Origin: Callipepla californica brunnescens | Lineage: Eukaryota > Chordata > Aves > Galliformes > Odontophoridae | Assembly: GCA_023055505.1 (NCBI GenBank) | Contig: JALIRH010000002.1 | Coordinates: 24,930,437 to 24,994,436 of the forward strand | Reading direction: 5' to 3' | DNA: 64,000 nucleotides | Shown here: positions 55,401-64,000 of the stretch, piece after piece | Numbering within the stretch: position 1 is the first letter of the stretch | How the letters are laid out: each line of letters starts with the position of its first letter | The notes under the pieces: model-generated | The model's database searches: none | The model's input: only the letters and a program-made list of their open reading frames with translations | What the model was told of the DNA's origin: nothing | Translations under genes and position numbers: made by a program

Positions 55401-55682
55401 GATCACAGAAGCATAAAGGCAGGAAAAGACCTCTAAGACCATCCAGTCCAACCATCAACCCACCACCACTATGACCATTAACCATGCCCCTCAGTACTAT
55501 ATTCACACACCTCCAGGTAAGGTGACTCCACCTCCTCCCTGTACAACCTGTTCCAAAGCATTACTATTCTTTCAGAGAATAATTTTTCCTTAATAACCAA
55601 CCTGAACCTCCCCTAGTGCAACTTAAGGCCATTACCTCTTGTCCTATTACTGTAACCTGGGAGAAAAGGCTGACCCCTACTG
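55401..55682 (-). mobile_element. CR1 LINE 3' fragment
   Basis: GATCACAGAAGCATAAAGGC at the CR1 3' end is followed by GACCTCTAAGACCATCCAGT, CCAACCATCAACCCACCACC, ACCTCCAGGTAAGGTGACTC, AAGGCCATTACCTCTTGTCC and CCTGGGAGAAAAGGCTGACC. This is the complement of a CR1 subfamily that also occurs at 18.4 kb. It is 5'-truncated and non-coding. Confidence 0.93.
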
Positions 55683-58600
55683 CTTTTCAGTTAGTTGTAG
55701 AAAGCATACAAAATATGAATTTATGAATGTATTAATGAATACATATCACTCTCTACATAAGATAACAAGCATTATACTATCATAGTATGCCTTATCAATA
55801 TAATTCATGATTAAATGCCCATTTACTGTCAATGTTAATGTTTCTTGACCTTCTCCATTTTAGAACTATGTTAACAGTCTGTCTTATGCTTAATACCTGC
55901 TGGCAAATTTAAGAAACCAAAATCAAGTTTATAGCAGATGATTTCCTCATATATTCTTTCAGTACACATGTAAAAGCAGACTGATACAGCTGGGATGTGC
56001 AAGCACATAGACACAAGAAACAGATTCATAGAAGAGGGGATTTGCCATGCTGATTATATCAATGGTATGGGAAGTATGTTTATCCTCTTTTAAAGATTGG
56101 CTAATATTAGGTGCTTCCAGGCAAGTTTTGAACTGCTGTATCAGACAGTTTTACAGAAAAAAAACCCACTTATCTAATAAGTGTATTCCTAATCCTGCAA
56201 AGTCACCAAATGCCTGGAAGCATGACAGCTGATATTTCTTTCAGCTTTTTAATCCAATTTAGAACAGCTGAAATCAGCTTAAGGAATGAGTTAATAGAAA
56301 ACAGTGGAATAATTATCTTAGATTTCAGCATAAACATTCTGTTAAAATAATGATTAAAATGTATAAAAAAGGGGAAAAAATTCCAGACAACAAACAAACA
56401 AACAAACAAATCAAAGCACATGATAAGATAAGAAGGAAGGAATGATTTGCAAGAGGTAAGTAGGTTTGAAGAGGATGGCAAGTAGGAGCACCCAGGGAAT
56501 TTCTTTCCCACTGAAGAATAAGGCAAGTCAAATGCATTGCATGTAGCTTCATACAGAACTATCTCAAATTTGAATCTGAAGAATAATTTTATTTCTCTTC
56601 AGGGAAGGGAAAAACAAATATAGTCAGGTATGTTATATAGATATTTGCAGAGCAAAATCTAGGTAGCAAGTAGAAAAGAAGAGGAAAGAAGAGTACTTTG
56701 GAACTTAAGCCAGAATGGAAAAATAAATATGAACAAAATATCTTCACTGTTTGCTTTTCTTTAATCTACCATCTACAAAGCCCCCGCATAATTCAGCCAT
56801 TGGCAATGAGCCAGGTTAACATAAGCTGCTCGAAAGGATCAAAATTTTCAAATGCCGATGTGACAGCTAATCTGGTGAAAATAAAAACAGGATGATGCCA
56901 CAAGAGAGAAAATGAAAGAACCCACAGTCCCGGGAGGTAAACAAAAACACATTCTATAACGTGAATATTTCTCTTAGTCCTCCTGACTAGTGGCCAGGCA
57001 GCAATGATGGAAAAGCCTTTTCACTGTCAAGCTTGAAGTGAGAGTTTCAAGCTTATTTGCAATCTTCCCACTCACATGGGCATACAATCATACCACCTAC
57101 TGCTTTGTTCTCAGTGTTGTAGAATTATTTACATAGGATTGACCTGAAAGACTTGAAACCCCTGAATGAGGATTTTTCTTCTGTAAAGCACACAAAATAC
57201 ATTGCACCAACCATCACTGCTCTGTGGAAGCTGCAAGCGCCAACCATGAGAGACCTTCAGATTCTCTGAACTTCTGTTGGCCTTACCACACTATAAACTG
57301 AAATTTTCAGGGACTGACATACACCACCAACATTCATTTTGGCTCTGATGGCTATTAGGAGAGCAGATCCTTAGAGATCAATCGTGAACAGCTCAGAGTT
57401 CATGCACGCTTAGGTGAACTTCAATCTTCTACATCAGAGCCATGCCTCATGCAGAAATTCTACTCTTTCTCAGCTGAAAAAACATCATTCTGTTCAGAGA
57501 ATCTCAGATACCTGAGATTTTTCTTTCAGGAGTACCCCAAACACTTTCCCCTTGGCTCTCCAGAACATACACTTTTTATTAATTCTTAGTTGGCTGCACA
57601 GACCTAAGAAGAGAGAAGCAGACAAGTGTTGAGGTTGGGCTGAACTACTCATTTCATCAGGAAGGGAATGGAACTTCATTCCAAGGCTTTCATATTTCTA
57701 GTGACTTGCCAAAAACCAAAAGACTTGAAGCTATTTGAAATTTAGCTCAACTGTTGGTCATAAACCAAATTGAAGGCTTTCTGAAATAGTATTTTTTTTT
57801 TCTTTTTGCTATTACTGAAAGTAATTGTGTTATTCTTGTTGCAGTTTCCTGGATTAGACACTTAAACAAAGGGTTTCTTAAAGCATAATTAAACTAATAG
57901 AAAAAAATTATTCATTTTAATGTAGGAGTACCTTTTTTCAGACTAAAGACAGCTTCCTAAGAAGTTGCATTAAGACACTAAACTTGGCAATCTCCTCCCA
58001 CAGAGATGCATGAAAGGAACGAATGATAGCTATTAATTCACATCCTGATTTACAGGTGAAGCAACAACACATCACCTCAAAAGAGCTCTGGTAACTTCAG
58101 CAGCATTTGTGTTTGACAGACTGATGGATAATCTAAAGCAAAATTATCTGCAAATAGTTAAAAGTCAACAGAAGGAAGGACAGGAAAAAGTGTGTTAATT
58201 AGGTGGTAAACTTGAGATTGGCTTCATCCACATCTTAGAGTGCAATTTCCCTTACAAGACAGTAGAAGAAAGACTCAAGGGCACACTGAAACTCCATAAC
58301 TTTAAAACAATAAAACAAAACAAAAAAAACAAAAAACCCACATATATTTCATTTATTATCAGTATTTTTTTATTCTTTTTTTAGCTCTGAGTTGAGCATG
58401 TTTCCATGCTTCGGGTGTTTTTGAAGAGGTGAACTGTAAATGGACTTCCCAGAAAGCTGAACTTCCAGCAGTGGTTGCATGCTGGCAATGTGGGGTTTGT
58501 AAATAGCTGCTGGATAAGTCGGATGGCTGGAATAAAAGATCAAAACATAGCAAAGCAAGAACAGAGGTACTTCTTAGTTAGGTTTTATTAGGTTTTACAG

Positions 58601-61262
58601 CAAAATTGGCTCTGTTGCAGTATGGCCCTCCCCAGATCAGCATTCCTTTGTAGAAGTCCCAACACTCACTTGATTGCATACAAGGAAGTTCCAGAAACAA
58701 ATTCAAGATAAGCCCAAACAGCCTGGACAGATATATCATAATTCAATGTCTGAGGAAGAACTGCTCATCATTAGCGGCAGCATGTGCTTGGATATTTTAT
58801 AACAGAGTTATGTCATCAGCCAAGTGTGATTTCTCCAAAGTCCTGTCACTAATAGCTGTGACACTCAGTGGTATTTTTCAGATTCCTCAAGTGATATAGC
58901 TCCGATCCATTTAGAGACTTCATTTTTCATGAAGTCTAGTGTCTTAGCACTTCAACAGGCCATAAAATATCTTTATGAAGTTTGGCAACAGTGTTATGCA
59001 CAAACTGAAAGCTAGAGAGTTTCACTTTGTCAGATTCAGTGATGTAGCAGATTTATGGATAGAAGGGGAAAAAACGCAGCTGCTGGCTTCCACTCCATAT
59101 AATTCTGTTTATTAAACAACAGAAATACATCTGCACAAACTCCCCTCTATATATGCTGAGGAAAAGTCTATATACACAGGCTAATAAATTGTCCCCACAG
59201 CAATAATTGTCCCAACTTGCTTGATATGGTTTTGCTCTTTTTTTTTTTTTTTACATACGACAGAAGGTGATCACGTATGACCTCTCTTGCTTTAGTGTAT
59301 TAATACAGACGTGCTTTGTTTTATTGCCATCTAAAAAAATAAAAAAATAATAAAAAAAAAAGTTCTGTGCTACAATTTATCAAAGCAAACAAGAGAATTT
59401 GAACACGTGAAAAAACCACCTAATCTGAAGATCATCAGTTCTCACCTTCCTTGTATATGCAGGGCTCTATTGAAATGGCTGTATTGATTTTGCCCATTAG
59501 CTTGCATATCCTAGTAGCCAATACTAGCTAATAGACCCCAAAAGAAACAAACAATTCCCTAGAACCCTCCTGCACTAAATAGATTCACTCAATTATGAAG
59601 ATGTATCTTAGGTTAATAAGCAAGAAGTTAGTTGCTTTGAAATAAAAAGCAGTATGTTATCAGAAAGCCAATAATTTACTTATGAATTTTTTTTTTGTAT
59701 GCTACATTAATATTTTGTTAATCCTCTCTTCTATGTAGGGTCTGTGACAATATGCAATTTTTATTTTAAGCTAAATGAAACTGCACCTTTCAACCTTTTC
59801 TTAGTATAACAGTAGATCTTTATGTGAAAACTTGCCACAGGCAAGTGCTGCTCTGTAACAAACTGTAACTTTTCACTAGTTGTGGTTTTCAGACGTTCCT
59901 TATCTACACACCACTGGAATGGAACCTTTCCACACACCTCCATGTTAATAGACTTTAATGTTGTCACTGTTTTTATTTTCTGTCATTAATTAATTGGGCA
60001 AGTTTGTGTAAGAGGCCTAAGCAAAGTCAACAAGGACACTTGCATATTCACAGAATACTTCATGGAACAAGTACTGATTTATTTTTTTATTTCTGTCTAA
60101 AATCAAAATGCAGCTGTGACCATATATACATCAAATTACATTAGCACACTAGGGAAGTATATATGTAGGCCAGAAGACCAGCAGTTTCTATTCACTTGGA
60201 GGAGGAAATGCTTCCATTAATCTTTGTAAACTGTACCACATTATGAAGGCAACAAGCAGAACAATAGCCATAGTAGCACGTTTGCCAGCCCACATGGAAG
60301 GACTTTCTTCCTCATCTTTCTGTGTTTCATTGTAATTCAATAAGCATTATTATATTAGACTTCTAAGAGAATACTTTGAAAACTGATTACAGACATGAAC
60401 AACTTAAAGTTTGGTTTTCTTGAGATATCCATTCACATAGAAGATATCATGGTTGCTCAAGTACTAAAACTTAGAGGGGATTAAAAATAACAAGCCATCA
60501 AATATCAACAATTTCTAACCGTATAGGATATGGTGATCTGAAAATGTAGAACATGAGTTGTCATGAGAACAGATGCACACATCAGTAAAAGCTGTCAAGG
60601 CCCCACAAAAGCCTCAACTTTATTCATAGACGCCAACATTACGCCCTTTAGAAGGATATTTTAAGTACTGTGTATATGGCAGCATGCAAAAAAGGCCACG
60701 CCCTTTGCTAGGTTCTATTTCCCACTTCCCAACGCTAGATTGAACAGCTTTGCCATTACAGAAAATGCTTCTGGATGGACTGAGGATCAACTCCCTCAAA
60801 AATTATTTCAGTCACACACTGGCTTGTCTTGATTTGACACAGGATACCACCTGTGTTGTTGACATGAAAAAAGCAGCGCAAACAGTTCTTTGCTTTTGGA
60901 CTCCTAAAATCTCACCCTAAAATCTCTGACTAATAGCTAAGTTCTGTTTCCCTGTTTTGTATCCAGGTTACGGCTTGATTAATCATGGAAGAACAGCCTG
61001 GAGAGGGATCATCCAAAATAAAGGCCACGAGTAATTCCATTTTAAAAAATGGAATAACAGAGCATCTTGTCTGAATATTTAATTATGATATCTAATTCTA
61101 TCTATCTTCTGTGGGCACCAAACCATGCAAAGTTCACAGAGCAATTTTTATATTATGCTTCATCAATTACCTTAGAACAGCCCCTGGACAGGTGCTGTGC
61201 AAGTTATTCAAGAATAATTCAAGAATCCCAACTATTATAAAAAGCATCTATTATAGATTTTC
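55683..61262. other. RALYL: Intronic, no gene; (AAAC)n and A/T-rich tracts
   Basis: It contains (AAAC)n at 56388-56410, an A-rich tract with C at about 58302-58337, a T-tract at about 59240-59252, and an A/T-rich patch at 59334-59361. No exon or transposon was recognised. Confidence 0.5.
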
Positions 61263-61825
61263 TCATAGAATGGCCAGGGTCGAAAAGGACCTCAAAGACC
61301 AGCTAGTTTCAAACCCCCTGCCATGGGCAGGGTTGCCAACCACTAGACCAGGCTGCCCAGAGCCACATCCAGCCTTGCCTTGAATGCCTCCAGGGATGGG
61401 ACATCCACAGCCTCTCTGGGCAATCTGTTCCAGTGCATCACCACCCTCTGAGTGAAAAACTGCCTCCTAATATCTAACCTAAATCCCCCCTGTCTTAGTA
61501 TAAAACCATTCCCCCTCATCCTATCACTATCAGTCCATGTAAAAAGTTGTTCACCCTCCTGTTTATATATTCCTTTCAAGTACTGGAAGGCCACAATGAG
61601 GTCTCCCTGGAGCTACCTCTTCTCCAAGCTAAACAAGCCCAGCTCCCTCAACCTTTCCTCATAGGAGAGGTGCTCCAGCCCTCCAGTCATCTTAGTGGCC
61701 TTCCTCTGGACCCATTCCAAGAGCTCTGCATCTTTCCTGTGCTGGGGGTCCCAGGCCTGGACACAGTACTACAGACAGGGCCTCACAAGAGCTGAGTAGA
61801 GGGGGGTTGATCACCTCCTTCTCCT
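61263..61825 (-). mobile_element. CR1 LINE 3' fragment with ORF2 C-terminal remnant
   Basis: It starts TCATAGAATGGCCAGGGTCG, then carries the same ACCTCAAAGACCAGCTAGTT and CCATGGGCAGGGTTGCCAAC phrases as the 35.0 kb copy. On the minus strand an 83-codon frame at 61343-61594 keeps the CR1 ORF2 C-terminus (FQYLKGIYKQEGEQLFTW, then HWNRLPREAVDVPSLEAF). The copy ends near 61825 after GAGTAGAGGGGGGTTGATCA. It is therefore truncated slightly further 5' than the 35.0 kb copy. Flanks differ from that copy, so these are independent insertions. Confidence 0.96.
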
Positions 61826-61913
61826 ACTTAAAAACTACATCTAATTATCTTACTTGCCAAAGGTGTTCCACAGAACTGTTTTCAGATATGAAATACCAGA
61901 TATTTCTTAGACC

Positions 61914-62160
61914 CATAGAATCCTTAGAGTTGGAAGAAGCCTCTAAACATCATCTAGACCAACTCCTCTGCAACGAACAGAGACACACACAGATCAGGTT
62001 GTCCAGGGTACGATCCAACCTTTTCCAGTGCCTCACCATCCTCACTGTGAAATACTTTATCCAAGGTAAATCTACCCTCTTCAAGCTTTAAAACATTTCC
62101 TCTTGTTCTATCACCACAGACCCTGCTAAATTCTGTCTCCTTTTTTGGGCCATTGACCAC
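61914..62160 (-). mobile_element. Second CR1 LINE 3' fragment, adjacent
   Basis: A new CR1 3' end begins at CATAGAATCCTTAGAGTTGG, followed by CATCTAGACCAACTCCTCTG, CAGATCAGGTTGTCCAGGGT, TTCCAGTGCCTCACCATCCT and ACATTTCCTCTTGTTCTATC. It is in the same orientation as the copy ending 90 bases to its left but clearly of a different, more diverged subfamily. The minus-strand frame at 61954-62163 retains DRTRGN and a damaged tail. The right boundary is approximate. Confidence 0.9.
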
Positions 62161-62610
62161 CACTCCCTAGACCTGACCCTTCTTCCAGTTCTTTGCCCAT
62201 GGCACAGTTCACCCATTAAATCCATGTCTTTCTAATTTGATATTTGGATTTTCAATTTGATAATTAAAACAAATACTGACTATTGCTGTATCTGCCAAAC
62301 TTTACCTTTTTTAAACAAGCAATGTAAGTGGAGGAGAAAAAACGTTTTCACAGTCAAAACAAGGATTGCTTATACTGAATTTTGTATTTTTGGATTGAAG
62401 ACAGTATATGATGAATGCTTATGTTTTATCAATAGAATTGAAACACAGCCAAAGAATATTAGTAACACTGAGCAAAGCAGCATATCATCAATACTGAAAG
62501 TTCTGGAAGAGTCAATGTGCAAGGCAAAGACCTTCTCATTTTAAGAAGAGCATATAATTTAATGGCTCAACATAATTTGACCTAAAAATGAGGACTAGAT
62601 AAATGCAGTT

Positions 62611-62632
62611 AAAAAAAAAAAAAAAAAAAAAA
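62611..62632. repeat. Homopolymer A22
   Basis: Twenty-two uninterrupted A bases on the plus strand, with no recognisable retroposon attached. Confidence 0.94.
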
Positions 62633-63282
62633 GAGGAAAACGATGACATATTGAAAGAAATAGCCTGCAGCTAGAAGTTCTTGGCCTGCAAGCTTCTTAG
62701 ATTTTTACAAACATAGAGACAAATAAGATCAGTACTTGAGTGATAAACCAACAGAGGAAATAACTGAGACATTTCAGAAGTGTGATGGAGTTTCAACAAC
62801 GAGCTTCTAACCTTCAGGTGAGATTTAAAACAACAGATTCTAAGCCTGAATATACAATAATATAAACTCATCTTTTGTCCTTCTTTATAATTATAAATAC
62901 ATAAATTTATAAAAACTATCTTCTTTCATTCTAGAGAATATTACCATCAAATAGTTGTATTCAAACACTTGAAGGTATTTTATACCTAGTCTTCAAAGTG
63001 TGATAGATGTCAGAACTGATTCAATAAGAGAACTGGAAAAAATGGATTGGTATTGGAAGTAATAGATTCTCCCCCACAAACAATCAGTATTAAAAAAAAA
63101 AAAAAAAAACAACAAAAAAGAAACCGCCACATAATAAAAATAGTCTGAAGTGTAGACACTTACTTGTGGAGTTAAGATCATGCCTTATTTTCAAGAACCT
63201 TGAACTGAATTCTGAAGCCATAATTCTATGATGCCCATAGGGACAAAAGGTATGTTCTTTTTCTAAGAGACTGTGGCATACT

Positions 63283-63312
63283 AATATAGGATAATAACGG
63301 TTATCCTATATT
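63283..63312. repeat. Perfect 12-bp inverted repeat (hairpin)
   Basis: AATATAGGATAA (63283-63294) is exactly complementary to TTATCCTATATT (63301-63312) across the 6-base spacer TAACGG. The flanks CT and TAG add partial pairing. Confidence 0.85.
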
Positions 63313-64000
63313 TAGGGGCTAATATAACAGACAGTATTAATAAAGAACTTTTACTTTAAACAACAGTTTGTGCTAAAGCAGATACAACTGCCCCATAACT
63401 TGAGCCAGATCTCCTTGAGTTCAGCAGATTGTGCTCCACAACATTTTCAATAGAACCACAGAAATAAATTTAATTGTATCAATTAAAATGATGTGGCTAG
63501 CCTAAGAGAAAGCCCCAAGGTATGAATCATTTTTCATGGCTTCTCCCCCTCCCCTCCCCCCCGCGTATAACAATTATTCTGTAGATAGTTCTAGATTAAT
63601 CATTAATAATATACACTATTCCATTTTTTTGTTCAACACCCATCTGTTAAAATTCCATTGTATTACACATATTTACATGCACAGATATAACATTAAATTT
63701 TCTGTTGATATCCATGCCCACTAAAAAGCATCAAAGCTGCCACCAACTTGAACACAATTCATTAATTCAATTTTCCAACTGGACAGCTACAAGGAAGTAA
63801 ATCAGATGCTCTGTGGTAACAGCAACGCCTGTTAACATGACAATGCCGCAGTTCCTTATGAACAAGATGATATAGTGTAATTCAAAAAGACAGAAAACAC
63901 AAACGATAAAAAACCCAATTACTGGCTGATAAAAATATGTAAATACCCTCTTTATACTGACAGTCTGTAAAACTGACTCGTAGCAAATTGCATGAAGCTT

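Larger units (their letters stand above)
62161..64000. other. RALYL: Intronic, no gene; A22 tract, hairpin and C-rich tract
   Basis: It holds A22 at 62611-62632, A18 at 63092-63109, a perfect 12-bp hairpin at 63283-63312, and a CCCCCTCCCCTCCCCCC tract at about 63545-63562. Nothing coding was recognised. Confidence 0.5.

Noticed and set aside
61452..61795. Plus-strand frames of 70-82 codons
   Set aside because: They are antisense of the minus-strand CR1 copy at 61263-61825.
63536..63565. C-rich tract as a possible promoter or CpG island
   Set aside because: Only about 20 bases of C/T with a single CGCG, in AT-rich surroundings.

Overview
This is AT-rich, CpG-poor, repeat-dotted vertebrate intronic DNA from a bird, most likely a galliform such as chicken. 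The bird call rests on the repeats. There are CR1 LINE fragments of avian type throughout, five copies of the short mariner element known from chicken as Galluhop, one avian endogenous-retrovirus (ERVL-type) LTR, and no mammalian-type L1/Alu. No bacterial, CRISPR, operon or plasmid feature is present. No tRNA or rRNA gene was recognised.

The only host-gene coding sequence I can support is one exon on the minus strand at 4504-4782. It encodes residues 1-85 of RALYL (RALY RNA-binding protein-like, hnRNP C/RALY family), including nearly all of its RNA-recognition motif. The exon has a perfect GTAAGT donor and a pyrimidine-rich AG acceptor. RALYL is transcribed right to left, so 1-4503 is the start of the following intron. 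The ~59 kb from 4783 to the right edge is the upstream intron, or intron plus distant 5' region, since no further exon was recognised there.

Layout, left to right: CR1 (205-850); ERV solo LTR (3520-3907); RALYL exon (4504-4782); mariner copies near 6.5 and 9.0 kb; a MIR/CORE-SINE-like relic (about 12.2-12.36 kb); CR1 fragments at 18.4 and 20.0 kb; a plus-strand CR1 with a reverse-transcriptase ORF remnant (21.7-22.5 kb); an ancient CR1/L3-like relic (28.3 kb); CR1 fragments at 33.3, 35.0 and 40.4 kb; mariner copies at 37.6, 41.6 and 47.6 kb; CR1 at 55.4 kb; and two adjacent CR1 copies at 61.3-62.2 kb. Between these lies unremarkable AT-rich intron with poly-A/T, (AAAC)n, (TA)n and (TTA)n tracts.

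The genes do not form a pathway here. RALYL is the host gene and everything else is transposon-derived or simple sequence. I did not find a previously undescribed system. The observations most worth checking are the internally deleted mariner copies in two structural forms, the in-frame open 5' extension of the RALYL exon, two perfect hairpins, and an unexplained 137-codon ORF at 46.5 kb.
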